Shown in pieces: positions 9,770 through 21,415 of a DNA stretch of 64,000 nt (position 1 is its first letter; each line of letters starts with the position of its first letter). Made by a program: the position numbers and the translations under genes. The stretch covers positions 1 to 64,000 of the forward strand of contig CAMAYU010000004.1 in assembly GCA_945862235.1 (NCBI GenBank), written 5' to 3'. The notes under the pieces were generated by a model that made no database searches, was not told the DNA's origin, and saw nothing but the letters and a program-made list of their open reading frames with translations. Source of the DNA: Schlesneria paludicola DSM 18645 (GTDB taxonomy: Bacteria > Planctomycetota > Planctomycetia > Planctomycetales > Planctomycetaceae).

Positions 9770-11248
9770 TCACTCATTCGAGAGCAACCGCTTCGCTCGT
9801 CGCTCTACCGCCGCGACCGCGAATAGTGCAATGACGGGCGTCAGCGGTGCTCGCATCCGCGCGTTCGTCCAATAGACGAGATGCACTCCCTGCACCGTGA
9901 TGACCAGCGCGTAGAGCAACCACCAGCGCGACCACTCCGAACGCCGCGCAACAACGAACATCCCGACCGCGAACGCTAACAGCAAGATCGAATAGAACCC
10001 GCCGACGGCCGCGATCACAAGACGACTCGGGCCTCCTTCCCCGTCACCGTCACCGTGCGGAACGACGCTCCATAAGCTGCGGACGCGATGCCAAACCGCG
10101 CGCGCGAACCGAAGCGGCTCGGCGGCGATGAACTCGCGCCCCCACTGACTCAGCCGATGATCGCGTTCCAGTTCGGAGGCGTTCGGCCCGAGTTCACGTT
10201 CCAACCGCTCGTCCAATCCCGCCTGCCATCGCGCGAGACTCTCACCGCTCCAAACGGTCCCCCACGGCTGATCGACGACTTCGTTCGAGAAGACCGAGTT
10301 GTTCGCGAGCAGAAGCGTGTACCCCCCATGAGTCGTCGTCAGGAGCGGCAACCCGATGACGAGTTGATTGCGAATCACCCACGGCGCGACAACGAGCAGC
10401 GTCCCGGCGATGACTCGCCACGGCAAGCTCCTCAGAGACAGTTGCGGTGTTCGGAAAATGCAGCCTACGGCAAGCACTCCGACCAGCGGCCAGAACGTCG
10501 GGCGACACAACACGAGCAACCCGAACAACACTCCCACGCGGAACCGATCACCAGAGGATCTTGAGCACACCAACCCGAAGCGTGAGCGAGGAATTTCCTG
10601 GTCAACTTGTCGTTGAGAAGCTCCATCTGGCATGCCCCGGTAGCTCGCAGATCTTCGCACTTCTTCGTCTTCTTCTCCTTCGTTGCTCAAGTGAGTTCGA
10701 GTAGTGCAAAGACCGAATTCCACCGGGGCAAGCCCGGCGGGGTCGTGGTTCAGCGGACGGTTCAGAGACTCCGGGCAACCCACCACGGCCAAGATCAACA
10801 GCGAAACCAGCCCCGCACAAACGGACTCGGTCATTGGCTGAGTTCCGTACAAGAGCAGCATCGGGTCGAGGGCCACGAGTGCCGCCGCGATCAGACTCGC
10901 ACGACCAAGCCCGAGCGACTCCCCCGCACGAAACGTCGCCCAAACCGTAACGACTCCTGCGACCGCATTGACCAGACCAACTGCAACACTCGTCGGCAGC
11001 GTCACCATCAATAGACCCAGCAGAGTCGGATAGAGCGGTGGCCGAAAGGCTGTCGGAGTCGTGCTGTCGGGACTGCACATCCCGCGACCAGCCGCGATCC
11101 CGTGAGCGATCCCCAAGTAGGCGTCACGGTCATGAGTCAGTTCCTCCGCCCGAGCGAACATCGCCACACCACGCACCGCCAGCGCGAGCAGCAGACACGC
11201 CACCAATCCCCAACGATCGCTCCAAGAGTCAGAGGCTTCCCGCACCAT
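9770..11248 (-). CDS. GT39/dolichyl-phosphate-mannose mannosyltransferase-like membrane glycosyltransferase
   Basis: 492 aa, N-terminal acidic LTHDRDAYLGIAHGIAAGRG segment, multiple TMs. Confidence 0.75.
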   Translation of the reverse strand: MVREASDSWSDRWGLVACLLLALAVRGVAMFARAEELTHDRDAYLGIAHGIAAGRGMCSPDSTTPTAFRPPLYPTLLGLLMVTLPTSVAVGLVNAVAGVVTVWATFRAGESLGLGRASLIAAALVALDPMLLLYGTQPMTESVCAGLVSLLILAVVGCPESLNRPLNHDPAGLAPVEFGLCTTRTHLSNEGEEDEEVRRSASYRGMPDGASQRQVDQEIPRSRFGLVCSRSSGDRFRVGVLFGLLVLCRPTFWPLVGVLAVGCIFRTPQLSLRSLPWRVIAGTLLVVAPWVIRNQLVIGLPLLTTTHGGYTLLLANNSVFSNEVVDQPWGTVWSGESLARWQAGLDERLERELGPNASELERDHRLSQWGREFIAAEPLRFARAVWHRVRSLWSVVPHGDGDGEGGPSRLVIAAVGGFYSILLLAFAVGMFVVARRSEWSRWWLLYALVITVQGVHLVYWTNARMRAPLTPVIALFAVAAVERRAKRLLSNE

Positions 11249-11417
11249 TCAACCTTCTGAGGTGAAACCCAACAATTTCCCGTCGCCACGAGCGGCAGGT
11301 TGTAGGCTCGGGCTGGCCACGGGGACAAGCCGCGCGCCGATCCCATGGCACCGTGGCAACTGCTCACTGTCCGGCACACCAAACTCTCCCCGCCAACACC
11401 TCCCGCTCGAACACCTC

Positions 11418-13658
11418 ATGCCCGCAACGCCTTCCCCTTGGTTGATTCGGCTGACCGACCTGCTACTCGCGCGACGCAGCGTCGCACTGGTGCTGGCTCT
11501 CGGCCTGACGATCCTCGCTTGGGGACCGGCCTCGCGACTCACCTTCGAGCAGTCGATCGAATCGCTCTACTCGGCCGACAATCTGCGACTGGCGGCGTGG
11601 CGAGACAGCAAGCGACTCTTCGGTGGCGATGAGTTCGTGATGGTTGCCTACTCGGACCCAAACCTCTTCGGGACAGAGGATCGTCTCACAGATGCCGCGC
11701 GCGACAAGATCGAAACGCTAGCCGAGCAGCTCCAACAAATCCCCGGCATCCAGTCCGACAGCGTGCAACATTTGGCCGCCGCAATGCAGGCTCCCATCGG
11801 ACGGGCCGCCATTCGCAAGTTGCTCGAAGGAGTCCTCGTCGGGAGCGACGGCCAGACCACGGCCATCGTCTGCCGCCTGATGCCGCTCGGCCAAGGAACG
11901 GTCCCGCGCGCCGAGACCTATCGCCGCGTCAGACAACTCGGCCAACAGCAATCGCCCCCGGCATTCGTCGTCGGTGAGCCGATTCAAGTTCACGAAATGT
12001 TCCGCAACGTCGAAGACGACGGCCGCACTTTGGGTGTTGCTTCGACCGGGCTGCTCATGGTGGTCATCTTCGTGTTGTTCCGTTCGCTCCGCTGGATGCT
12101 GCTGCCGCTAATCGTCGTTGAAGTGACGCTGATCTGGACGAAGGGCCTGCTTGTCGCGACCGGCATTCAGCTCAGCATGGTCAGTTCGATGCTTCACTCG
12201 CTCGTCACGATCATCGGCATTGCGACGACGATGCACGTCACCGTGAGGTTTCGAGAATACCGCCGCCAACTCGACGCCACCGCCGCGCTCCGTCAAACGT
12301 TGCTCGAACTGATCGTGCCGATCTTCTGGACCATCGCGACCACGGCCGCCGGTTTCGCCGCGTTGCTCACTAGCCACATCACCCCCGTCGCCAGCTTCGG
12401 GATCATGATGAGCGTCGCCACGCTGCTGGTCCCCGTTGCCGCCGCGATGATTTTGCCGGGCGGCATTCTGCTCGCCGGAGCGACCGACAAACCGGGGAAT
12501 GCTCCCGCCGAATCGCGACTCACCACGATCCTCGGCCAGATCACCGAGTGGGTCGAGCATCGTCCCGTCATCGTCGGTGCGGGGATGATGGCGCTCACCA
12601 CAATCTGCACGGCCGGGCTATTCTTCCTCAAAGTCGAGACCGACTTCAGCAAGAATTTCCGCGACAATAGCCCCGTCGTGAAGGCCCTCGATTTCTTCGA
12701 GACGCGGCTCGGTGGAGCGGGCAACTGGGAAGTGAACTTCCCTGCGCCGAGCGAGTTCGACACCGAGTTCCTCGCCAAAGTGAGCGACCTCGCCGCCGAC
12801 TTGCGTCAGCTCGAAGCCCCTGACTCGCCGGGCAAGCTCACGAAGGTCGTTGCCGTCACCGATGGACTCGATGTCATCCCGAAGTTCCTGCCGCTGACCT
12901 GGCGACTCGGGGCACTCGAACGAATGCAGCCCGACTTCATTTCGAGCCTCTACAATCCGACTGCAGGCCGCATGCGCATCATCCTCCGCGCGAGAGAACG
13001 ACAGCCGTCCGAGACGAAACTCAAACTGATCGGCGACGTGGAAGAGGCCGCTCGCAAACACTTCCCCGATGCCACCGGAGCCTCCACCCCCCAAGCGACC
13101 GGCCTCTTCGTGCTGTTGACGTACCTGATTGAGAGCCTGATGGATGACCAACTCTCCAGCTTCGTCCTCGCGGCAGCGGCCATTGTGCTGCTGATGTGGA
13201 TCGCGTTCGGCAGCCTCAAACTCGGCGCGATGCTGCTGATCCCGAACCTGTTCCCCATCGCACTCGTGATCGGCACGATGGGCTGGATCGGACTCCCCGT
13301 GAACATCGCCACCGCCATGATCGCCAGCGTCTCGATGGGTCTGACCGTCGATTCGAGCATCCACTACTTGGCGGGCTATCGCGACGCACGCCAACGCGGG
13401 CTGACCTTCTCCGCCGCATTGAAAGAGACGCATCAAGGAGTCGGGCTGGCATTGGTCTTCGCCAACGTCGCGCTGGTGGCAGGCTTCTCCGTCCTGACCC
13501 TCTCGCACTTCATCCCGCTCGTCTACTTCGGTGTCCTCGTGAGCGTCGCCATGCTCGGCGGCCTCTTGGGCAACCTCATCCTGCTGCCACTGCTGCTGAG
13601 AATCGTCGATCGCAAAGATGTGGCGAGCGATCAGATCGCTCACCAACCCACCGCGTAA
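11418..13658 (+). CDS. RND/MMPL family transporter
   Basis: MPATPSPWLIRLTDLLLARRSVALVLALGLT start inside ORF 11262-13658; SMGLTVDSSIHYLAGYRDARQRG motif; duplicated 6-TM layout. Confidence 0.88.
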   Translation: MPATPSPWLIRLTDLLLARRSVALVLALGLTILAWGPASRLTFEQSIESLYSADNLRLAAWRDSKRLFGGDEFVMVAYSDPNLFGTEDRLTDAARDKIETLAEQLQQIPGIQSDSVQHLAAAMQAPIGRAAIRKLLEGVLVGSDGQTTAIVCRLMPLGQGTVPRAETYRRVRQLGQQQSPPAFVVGEPIQVHEMFRNVEDDGRTLGVASTGLLMVVIFVLFRSLRWMLLPLIVVEVTLIWTKGLLVATGIQLSMVSSMLHSLVTIIGIATTMHVTVRFREYRRQLDATAALRQTLLELIVPIFWTIATTAAGFAALLTSHITPVASFGIMMSVATLLVPVAAAMILPGGILLAGATDKPGNAPAESRLTTILGQITEWVEHRPVIVGAGMMALTTICTAGLFFLKVETDFSKNFRDNSPVVKALDFFETRLGGAGNWEVNFPAPSEFDTEFLAKVSDLAADLRQLEAPDSPGKLTKVVAVTDGLDVIPKFLPLTWRLGALERMQPDFISSLYNPTAGRMRIILRARERQPSETKLKLIGDVEEAARKHFPDATGASTPQATGLFVLLTYLIESLMDDQLSSFVLAAAAIVLLMWIAFGSLKLGAMLLIPNLFPIALVIGTMGWIGLPVNIATAMIASVSMGLTVDSSIHYLAGYRDARQRGLTFSAALKETHQGVGLALVFANVALVAGFSVLTLSHFIPLVYFGVLVSVAMLGGLLGNLILLPLLLRIVDRKDVASDQIAHQPTA

Positions 13659-13688
13659 GCAAGGACTCGACCGAAGCCCGGCTTAGCG

Positions 13689-13785
13689 GCCTGTTGAAAA
13701 ACCCGTAGCACAGGCGGCCCGCCTGCTCGCATTTCGAGTTCGAAAACACAGGCGAGCCGCCTGTGCTACGGGTTCTTCAACAGGC
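13689..13785. repeat. Palindromic element, family D copy 1
   Basis: gcctgttgaaaaacccgtagcacaggcggcccgcctg / caggcgagccgcctgtgctacgggttcttcaacaggc. Confidence 0.85.
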
Positions 13786-13837
13786 TGTTAGCCTCGTTAG
13801 CCGGACTTCAGCAACCTCGACTTGGACCTCAGCCGCC

Positions 13838-14677
13838 TCAACGCGCACCTGGTGAGATCAGCCCCATCTCGGGACTGCTGGCGGTCGCATACAACTTCTT
13901 CGGAATGCGTCCCGCACGAGACGCCAGCCACCCGGCACGACAAGCCAGCTTCATCGCCTCCGCCATCGCTGCCGGATCGGTCGCCGAGGCAATCGCCGTA
14001 TTGAGCAGCACGCCATCGCAACCGAGCTCCATCGCGAAGGCCACGTCGCTCGCCGTCCCGACCCCCGCATCGACGATCACCGGATAATCGGGATCGTTCT
14101 CCTTGAGGTACTCCAAGCAGATGCGGATGTTGTTCGGGTTGAGGATCCCCTGCCCGCTGCCAATCGGACTTCCCGCAGGCATGACCGACGTGGCTCCCGC
14201 CTCTTTCAACCGACGAGCCGTGATCGGATCGTCGGTTGTATAACAAAGAACTTCAAAACCGTCGGCCACCAATTCGCGAGTCGCTTCAAGCGTCGCGACC
14301 GGATCGGGCAGCAGAGTCTTCTTGTCGCCCAGCACTTCCAGCTTGATCCAACTCGCGCCCGGGTTATTCAGCCCGGAAAGAATCTCGCGCCCCAGCCGTG
14401 CCGTCCGAACAGCATCATCGGCAGTGAAGCAGCCCGCCGTGTTCGGCAGGATCGTGTACTTATCGAGATCAATGAAGTCGAGAATGCTGCGACCACTCGC
14501 ATCGACCAGCCGCTCCCGCCGCACGGCCACGGTGATGACATCCGACCCGCTGACCTCAAGACACTCGCGCATCAACTCAAACGTCGCATACTTGCCGGTG
14601 CCGACAATCAGACGCGACCGCAGCGAATGCGACCCCAACACCAACGGCGATTCCGAAGACACTTTGGACGATGACAT
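13838..14677 (-). CDS. thiG: Thiazole synthase ThiG
   Basis: 279 aa; [74 protein letters not shown]. Confidence 0.96.
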   Translation of the reverse strand: MSSSKVSSESPLVLGSHSLRSRLIVGTGKYATFELMRECLEVSGSDVITVAVRRERLVDASGRSILDFIDLDKYTILPNTAGCFTADDAVRTARLGREILSGLNNPGASWIKLEVLGDKKTLLPDPVATLEATRELVADGFEVLCYTTDDPITARRLKEAGATSVMPAGSPIGSGQGILNPNNIRICLEYLKENDPDYPVIVDAGVGTASDVAFAMELGCDGVLLNTAIASATDPAAMAEAMKLACRAGWLASRAGRIPKKLYATASSPEMGLISPGAR

Positions 14678-14686
14678 AAGCCCGAA

Positions 14687-14902
14687 TCAACCTCCCCCAA
14701 CCAACGTCACGATCTCAACTCGATCACCGTCCGCCAACCGAGTCGTCGCATGATCGGCTCGCGGTACAACTCGACGATTCAACTCAACCGCTAGGAACCG
14801 AGGCTGAAGCTTCATGTCAGCCAAAAGTTGTTCGACCGTCATGCCCGTGACCACAGTGCGGACAGCATCGTTGAGAGATATCTTGCAAGCCAAAGGAATC
14901 AT
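14687..14902 (-). CDS. thiS: Sulfur carrier protein ThiS
   Basis: 71 aa from the ATG at 14902; [50 protein letters not shown] with C-terminal GG; adjacent to thiG. Confidence 0.9.
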   Translation of the reverse strand: MIPLACKISLNDAVRTVVTGMTVEQLLADMKLQPRFLAVELNRRVVPRADHATTRLADGDRVEIVTLVGGG

Positions 14903-14923
14903 TTCATGCTCAACAAGAAGAAA

Positions 14924-14945
14924 CCCGGTATCACTTGATACCGGG
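14924..14945 (-). terminator. Rho-independent terminator of the DUF1559 gene
   Basis: cccggtatca/tgataccggg hairpin followed on the minus strand by tttcttcttgtt. Confidence 0.65.
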
Positions 14946-14982
14946 CCGGTGTGAACACAGTCAGACTGAACCGAAGGCGAAA

Positions 14983-16005
14983 TCACCAACCATCAGTCAC
15001 GTTCTCCAACATCGGCCCCATCGACTTCAAAGCGCCATTCCGCGTGGAAATCGCTTTGAATACGTTGAGATCGACTCGCTTGGACACCGCTCGAGTTGAT
15101 CCGTCACCCAACGCGAAACAACACAATTCCCCGTGATTGCTTCCGAAGCTGAAAAAATGAAGACTCACCGCAGATCCCCCCGCGGGGGTAATCGTAGACT
15201 GCCAGTAAGCATCCATCACATCAGGATGCCCCGCCGTTCGGTCGTCCCAGACTCGTACACAGCAACTGAAGGCATCTGCCCAGAAGCCGTACAGCGAATC
15301 ACCTAAAACAATGGTGTTTGACAATCCATCCGTGGCGTCCCCCATGCGCACAGCGCTATTTTGGTAAAGCATCCCATTCGGGGTTATGGGAGCCGTAGCC
15401 GGATTGGGAGGCGTTTCGGTGCTGTATGCCCCCATAGAACCTCGATAGGTCGAGTAACCCCACCCTTTAGGGCGAGTCGGTGGCAAGTTACCCGCGCTAG
15501 GACAGATATAGGAGTCGATCTTCGACTGTATGAACTGTTCATTACCACCCGGCACACCACCTGGCCCCGGACCATTTTTGGGAACTCGGAAATCCAACTC
15601 GATGGTTCCCTGCCCCATCTGCGACATGATGAATGCGTGCCAGCCCCATTCCGCAGGCATATACCAATCCGGCACGGTAGTGATCGTCTTTAGCCCGTTG
15701 ACAACAGTAGTCAATTGAGGCGGTTCGGGCAGTGGATTCACTGAATCCCCACTTCCCACGGCAGGCGAAATGTACCCCGACGGAAAGCACTTGAATGCAC
15801 TTTCATAGTTGTGCATCGCGAGAATGATCTGCTTCAGATTATTGAGGCACTGCGCTCGGCGTCCCGCCTCCCGGGCCTGTTGAACCGCAGGCAACAAGAG
15901 TGCGGCGAGCATCGCGATGATCGCGATCACCACCAGCAACTCAATCAACGTGAAGCCGCGACGAGCGGCGGCGGATGAACATGACTTCGAGTTTCGGGTC
16001 ATCAC
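14983..16005 (-). CDS. DUF1559 domain protein with type II pseudopilin N-terminus
   Basis: [48 protein letters not shown]9-DG C-terminus variant [16 protein letters not shown]. Confidence 0.95.
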   Translation of the reverse strand: MMTRNSKSCSSAAARRGFTLIELLVVIAIIAMLAALLLPAVQQAREAGRRAQCLNNLKQIILAMHNYESAFKCFPSGYISPAVGSGDSVNPLPEPPQLTTVVNGLKTITTVPDWYMPAEWGWHAFIMSQMGQGTIELDFRVPKNGPGPGGVPGGNEQFIQSKIDSYICPSAGNLPPTRPKGWGYSTYRGSMGAYSTETPPNPATAPITPNGMLYQNSAVRMGDATDGLSNTIVLGDSLYGFWADAFSCCVRVWDDRTAGHPDVMDAYWQSTITPAGGSAVSLHFFSFGSNHGELCCFALGDGSTRAVSKRVDLNVFKAISTRNGALKSMGPMLENVTDGW

Positions 16006-16204
16006 TCTACTCCTGTGGCTTCAGTTCGGTGTCCTGCCAGACGGGGAAAAACTTGGGTGAAAACATTTCCGATGCGCGGAAGCAAACACGCGCAACCATC
16101 ACGCCGCGAGACCGTAGCAAATAAAACTAGCCAATTCAAACCCCGATCCGACTTCCAAAGTTTCGGTCGGGATCGGCTGAGTTTGACTGCAATCATTCAC
16201 CAAC

Positions 16205-16236
16205 AAAAAAAAAGGCAGAGCCTCGCTGGCTCTGCC
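16205..16236 (-). terminator. Rho-independent terminator of rplU
   Basis: Minus strand: ggcagagcc agcga ggctctgcc followed by nine T. Confidence 0.9.
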
Positions 16237-16281
16237 ACTGAAATCTCATGCCCTCTCATCGCTTACCGAGTGAAGCGACGA

Positions 16282-16653
16282 TCAGCTACCAGAGGAGGAA
16301 TCCGCACCCACTGCGGAACTCTCAACGACCGACAGATTCGGTACCGAGATTCCGGTGATCTTCACCCGGGTATACCTCTGGCGGTGGCCATTGTGTCGAC
16401 GAGAAGCGTTACGACGATAGTGCTTCTGGATCTCAAGTTTGATCCCCTTCATCACTGCCATCACAACTTCGCCCGTCACGGTCGCGCCTTCGATGACTGG
16501 ACGACCGAGGATGCTGGCACCGCCACCGTTGGCCAGCAGCACCTTGTCGAAAGTCACCGTCTGGCCATCTTGAACTTCTCGCAAATCAACGGCCAGAACG
16601 TCTCCCTGACGAACCTTGTACTGACGGCTACCATCTTCAAAAACAGCAAACAT
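16282..16653 (-). CDS. rplU: 50S ribosomal protein L21 (with C-terminal extension)
   Basis: MFAVFEDGSRQYKVRQGDVLAVDLREVQDGQTVTFDKVLL...GRPVIEGATVTGEVV. Confidence 0.94.
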   Translation of the reverse strand: MFAVFEDGSRQYKVRQGDVLAVDLREVQDGQTVTFDKVLLANGGGASILGRPVIEGATVTGEVVMAVMKGIKLEIQKHYRRNASRRHNGHRQRYTRVKITGISVPNLSVVESSAVGADSSSGS

Positions 16654-16782
16654 CTTCAGCAGTCCTTCGACAACGAACAGTGAACGCATCAGGTACCAAT
16701 CCACAGACTGGCACAGAATCTTGAGACAAACACCGAACGGTAAGACCTTCACGGCCGCGAACGGGGCGGGGAGAGTACAGGA

Positions 16783-18414
16783 TCAGCCTTTCGATTTCGA
16801 GTCCGGCTGGGCCAGAATCTTGACCTCGCTACCCGTTTCATTGGTGCAGTGAAACTGCAAATGCTCGGGACCAACCGCCGTTAGGGCGTGAACATTGATG
16901 GTCACTTCATACACTTCTTCCAAGTTCGTGATGTCACGTCTTTTGCGGTTGTTGAGAAACGCGGCCACTCGCTCGTGAACATCGACCGTGACACGCGACA
17001 CCTCGTCGCGGTTGGCGTGAGTCATCAGCAAACGCATCACGTCGATCGCCATGCTCTCGGCCGTCTTGACCTGACCGGTCCCCGTGCAACACGGACAATC
17101 CTCATAGACGCTGCGACGCAACGATGGCCTAATCCGCTGTCGAGTCATTTCAATCAGACCGAACGGACTGATGTGCATGATCTTCGTCCGAGCACGATCC
17201 CGACGAACGGCATTGGCCAACGCTCGCTCAACCCCACGGCGATGCCGCTCATCCCGCATGTCGATGAAGTCGTTGACGATCACACCGCCTAGGTCACGCA
17301 AGCGAATCTGTCGGCTGATCTCTTCGGCCGCTCGCAGATTGACTTGGTAGGCATTCTCTTCAGCGTCATCGTCCATTCGGAAGTTGCCGCTGTTGACATC
17401 AATGGCGACCAGCGCTTCTGTCTGATCGATGACGATCGAACCGCCCCCTTTCATCGGGACGTGGCGGCACTGAATACGGCTGATCTCACGCTCGATGTCG
17501 TACTGGTTGAAGATCGGTTCGCGACCATCGTACAGCTTGATGCAATCGACCTGCTTAGGAAGCACGATGCTCATGAACTCGCGGGCGCGTTCAAAAGCTC
17601 GCTGCTCGTCAATCCAAATGGTGTCGATCGCGGTGCTGTAAATATCCCGGATCGTCCTGATGATCATGTCGCTCTCTTCGTAGATATCGACTGGAGCCGG
17701 GAACTTTTGAACCCGACTGACGATGACCTTCCAAAGACGCAACAGGTAATTCAAGTCCCGCTGCAAGTCGGCTTGAGACTGATCGACTCCCGCCGTACGA
17801 ATGATGAAACCGAGGCCCTCCGGTGGACTGAGGTCTCGCAAAATACGTTTGAGCCGCTTGCGAGCATCCTCGTCAGCGATCTTTCGACTGACACCTACGC
17901 GCTGCAGGCCCGGCATCAGAACGAGATACCGACCGGGAATGCTGATGTAGGTCGAAAGAGTCGGCCCCTTTGACCCGATCCCCCCCTTAATGACTTGAAC
18001 GAGCACTTCGCTGCCACGCTGGAAAATCTCTTGAATCGGTGGCTTGTTGCGAACGCTTCGCTCATTGAAGCGGCCGCGAGCGGCCGAGCGGCCTCGCACT
18101 TCATCACCGTCACCCGAATCCAAGTCGTCGGCATCATCATCGGAGTCCCCTCCGTCACCCTTCTCAATGAGGTGACGGTAATACTGGAACTCAACATCAC
18201 TCACATGGAGAAAGCCATTCCGGCCCACACCGAAATCCACGAACGCAGCTTGAATGCTGGGTTCGATGTTGACGATGCGTCCCTTGTAGATGTTGCCGAC
18301 GTAGTTTTCGAGACTGTTCCGTTCGACGTACAACTCCTCCAGAATCCCATCTTCAACGATGGCGATCCGGCTTTCCTCCGGCTGGAGGACATTGATCAAC
18401 ATTTCTTTTTTCAT
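16783..18414 (-). CDS. Ribonuclease E/G
   Basis: 543 aa; S1-like NIYKGRIVNIEPSIQAAFVDFG, IPGRYLVLMPG, VAIDVNSG, DCPCCTGTGQV Zn-link. Confidence 0.95.
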   Translation of the reverse strand: MKKEMLINVLQPEESRIAIVEDGILEELYVERNSLENYVGNIYKGRIVNIEPSIQAAFVDFGVGRNGFLHVSDVEFQYYRHLIEKGDGGDSDDDADDLDSGDGDEVRGRSAARGRFNERSVRNKPPIQEIFQRGSEVLVQVIKGGIGSKGPTLSTYISIPGRYLVLMPGLQRVGVSRKIADEDARKRLKRILRDLSPPEGLGFIIRTAGVDQSQADLQRDLNYLLRLWKVIVSRVQKFPAPVDIYEESDMIIRTIRDIYSTAIDTIWIDEQRAFERAREFMSIVLPKQVDCIKLYDGREPIFNQYDIEREISRIQCRHVPMKGGGSIVIDQTEALVAIDVNSGNFRMDDDAEENAYQVNLRAAEEISRQIRLRDLGGVIVNDFIDMRDERHRRGVERALANAVRRDRARTKIMHISPFGLIEMTRQRIRPSLRRSVYEDCPCCTGTGQVKTAESMAIDVMRLLMTHANRDEVSRVTVDVHERVAAFLNNRKRRDITNLEEVYEVTINVHALTAVGPEHLQFHCTNETGSEVKILAQPDSKSKG

Positions 18415-19113
18415 AGTTCGCCCCTGTCATCAGGCGAGTGCATTCCATGTTGGCTGCCAGAGATGCGCAACGAACTTTGTCTGCGGGCGAACGAGTGCTA
18501 TTGGAGCCGACGTTTCGCTGCGAACAATCGTCATTGACTTGGAATCGTCCCGACTTGTGATTGGAACCGAAACCGCGACAAGCATTCTTTGAACAACCAC
18601 CCCTGTGCCAAGCGACGCAACGCCAAGAGAGACTTTCTCCGCGTACCGCCCACTCATGAAATGTTGTCGCGATTGCTCCGAGGCAGCTCGAAAGAGATCG
18701 GCGGTCAACAGATTGAACCGAGCAGGCGAACAAATCGCGAGCGAGGTTCGAATAGTTCTGTGACAATTTCCGCTGATACCAGCAACCCAACTTATGATTG
18801 AAAGCGCGGCGCTTCGGCGACGAATCCGTCAGCTCAAACGCGACTTGACCTGCGCGACATAGCGTCGCTATTTGCGGTCGGCAGCTCTCGATCATCCAAC
18901 ACTCCCACCGAGATGCACACGAAAACAGCGCGGTGTTCGATCGGCGAACGCCCTTAGATCTGCTTCGTTGGCGGACGCAACTCATACCGAGCCTGCGACG
19001 TCCGACGGCACCTAGCACACAATCACACACTCGACCCAGACCCAAATGAATGTTTCCGGACATCGACACTGCGACGGGCATCAGCCACGCCGCACAAACA
19101 ACTTTCCTTCAAC

Positions 19114-20865
19114 TCAATCCAACTGCATCAGCTCGGGACAGAGACGCTTCAACTCGCCCCACAAATAATTCTCGACATCGCGCGCCACATCAAATTCCAT
19201 GGCGCGCGCCGCGATCTTTTCCGCCCGTTCGATGGTCAGTTTTCGAATGACTTCCTTTAACTCCGGAATCGCGTGAGGCGTCACGCTCACCTGCCGAATC
19301 CCCATCCCCACCAGCAGCGGAAGGAACATCGGACTCGTACTCATCTGCCCGCAGACAGACACGGGTATGCCATGCTTGCGAGCCGCCTCGACCACCATCC
19401 GGATCATGCGAAGAATTGAGGGATCGCCTTCGCGATACAGATAGGCGACCCCCTGATCCGCACGATCGACGGCGAGAGTGTACTGAATCAGATCATTGGT
19501 CCCAAGCGAGAAAAAATCGACCTCCCGGGCGAACTCATCCGCCATGATTGCGGCCGACGGAACCTCGACCATCATCCCTACCGGCACGTCTCGCTTGAAA
19601 GGAACGCCCTGCTCTTCCAAATCTTCAATGACATCCCCCAACACCATCCGAGCTTGGCGGAACTCGAGTAGAGTCGTGATCAACGGAAACATGATCCGGA
19701 GATCACCAAACTCGGCTGCCCGTAACGCTGCACGGAGTTGAGTCTTAAAGAGCTGGAGGTTTTGCAGGCTGAGCCGAATACTGCGAACACTTAACGCCGG
19801 ATTGACGCCTTCAGGATATGCCGCTCGCAATGCTCCCGGCATCTTGTCCGACCCCAAATCGAGCGTCCGAATGATGACGGGGTGATCGGGAAATGCCTTC
19901 AGAACTTGGCAATACGCCTGAAAATGGTCTTCTTCCGTTGGCTCGCGATTCGACCCCAAGTACAAAAACTCAGTGCGGTACAATCCAATCCCGGCAGCCC
20001 CCTTCTCTCGACAAGGCTCGGCCTCCGCCGGGAACTCGATGTTCCCCATGACCGTAATCGGAACGCCGTCCCCCGTTTCACAGGGCAGTTCACGCTGCGA
20101 ATTAAGACGCCGTTCCTGGCTTTGGAATCGAGCCTCAAGCACTCGGTATTTGGCTAGGGTTTCGGGATCGGGATCGACGATCACAACGCCGTGACTTCCA
20201 TCAATGATGATGGTCTCGGCCCCCGATACATCACGCAAAAACTTGCCGACCCCAACCACCGCCGGAATCTCCAGCGCCCCCGCCAAGATTGCAGTGTGAC
20301 TGGTGTGCCCGCCAACCTCCGTCGCGAATCCCAGCACAAACTTGCGATCAAGATTAGCGGTCTCGCTCGGCGTCAAGTTGTTCGCTAAGACCAACACCGG
20401 AGCGGTGAGATGCGCCAACTCTTCGCGTCGCTCACCCAACAACAGTCGAAGCAGCCGCTTCTCCAAATCGTAGATATCTACGGATCTCTCGGAGAGATAC
20501 TGTCCTCCTAAATCCTCCAACCGCTTGGCGTACTGCCGCAGCACTTGGCTCGCGGAGTACTCGGGTGAGTGATACTTCCGAATCAAATCTTCAATCTGCT
20601 GAAGAAGCTGCGTGTCCCGAGCCATCATCAGATGCGCGGAAAAGATCGCGGCATACTGATCGCCAAGCCGCTCACGAGCCAACCGCTCGTTATGCGAGAT
20701 CTCTTCGCAAACGGACTCGAGTGCGACTCGGAACCTCGACAATTCCATGTCCACAGCGCTGGCGGAAATGACGCGCTGGGGAATACGAAAGGTCTCCGTC
20801 CCGAGCAGCATGGCCGGACCAATCGCCACCCCCGGAGAAACGGCAATCCCACGTCGTATCTGCAT
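19114..20865 (-). CDS. ptsI: Phosphoenolpyruvate-protein phosphotransferase (EI)
   Basis: [11 protein letters not shown] active-site His region, [36 protein letters not shown]; start at [16 protein letters not shown]. Confidence 0.96.
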   Translation of the reverse strand: MQIRRGIAVSPGVAIGPAMLLGTETFRIPQRVISASAVDMELSRFRVALESVCEEISHNERLARERLGDQYAAIFSAHLMMARDTQLLQQIEDLIRKYHSPEYSASQVLRQYAKRLEDLGGQYLSERSVDIYDLEKRLLRLLLGERREELAHLTAPVLVLANNLTPSETANLDRKFVLGFATEVGGHTSHTAILAGALEIPAVVGVGKFLRDVSGAETIIIDGSHGVVIVDPDPETLAKYRVLEARFQSQERRLNSQRELPCETGDGVPITVMGNIEFPAEAEPCREKGAAGIGLYRTEFLYLGSNREPTEEDHFQAYCQVLKAFPDHPVIIRTLDLGSDKMPGALRAAYPEGVNPALSVRSIRLSLQNLQLFKTQLRAALRAAEFGDLRIMFPLITTLLEFRQARMVLGDVIEDLEEQGVPFKRDVPVGMMVEVPSAAIMADEFAREVDFFSLGTNDLIQYTLAVDRADQGVAYLYREGDPSILRMIRMVVEAARKHGIPVSVCGQMSTSPMFLPLLVGMGIRQVSVTPHAIPELKEVIRKLTIERAEKIAARAMEFDVARDVENYLWGELKRLCPELMQLD

Positions 20866-20990
20866 GCAATTGCGTTCAAAGGCTGAAGGACAAGAACAAA
20901 AAAAGCGGGCCTCTACAAGCTGCCCTAATTCACTCAAAAACGCAGTGGGCGGATTTCCCACTCGCCCCGCGACGCTTCTTTTGGCGAAAA

Positions 20991-21293
20991 TCAAACCGCC
21001 CTAACGGGACTCTCGAGCGCCTCAAAGTCCGATTCAATCAACGCGACCAACTGCGAAACTGCCCCATCGGCATCTGTTCCCGAAGCCTCAACACTGAGTT
21101 GCACTCCAGCCTCAGCACCCAACGTCAGGAGGTCGAACAAACTCTTGGCATCGACTCGATTCACACCACGAACCACATGAATGTCACACGAGAAGGACAG
21201 GGCTTTCTTCGCAATCAACCCCAAGGGACGCATATGCAGCCCCCTGAGATTGCGAACCGTTGCTACCGCTCGATGAATTCCCATGCCGGACAT
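20991..21293 (-). CDS. ptsH: HPr family phosphocarrier protein
   Basis: [18 protein letters not shown] (His site) and [17 protein letters not shown] (Ser46 region). Confidence 0.88.
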   Translation of the reverse strand: MSGMGIHRAVATVRNLRGLHMRPLGLIAKKALSFSCDIHVVRGVNRVDAKSLFDLLTLGAEAGVQLSVEASGTDADGAVSQLVALIESDFEALESPVRAV

Positions 21294-21415
21294 GATGACC
21301 CAGTATCTAGACTCCCCACACTTCCTCTCGCAAACGCGCACCGCCAAAGACCGCACGAACACGCCGAGCTACAACATTGAGGGGAGAACTCCTCAGAACT
21401 TCACTTGAGGCTAGC

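Noticed and set aside
12618-13646. 342-aa minus-strand ORF antisense to the MMPL transporter
   Set aside because: Asp/Glu/Arg/His-rich shadow translation typical of antisense high-GC frames.
18353-19081. 242-aa minus-strand ORF upstream of RNase E/G
   Set aside because: Cys/Arg/Ser-rich without hydrophobic core or motif and overlaps the RNase E/G start; treated as leader sequence instead.
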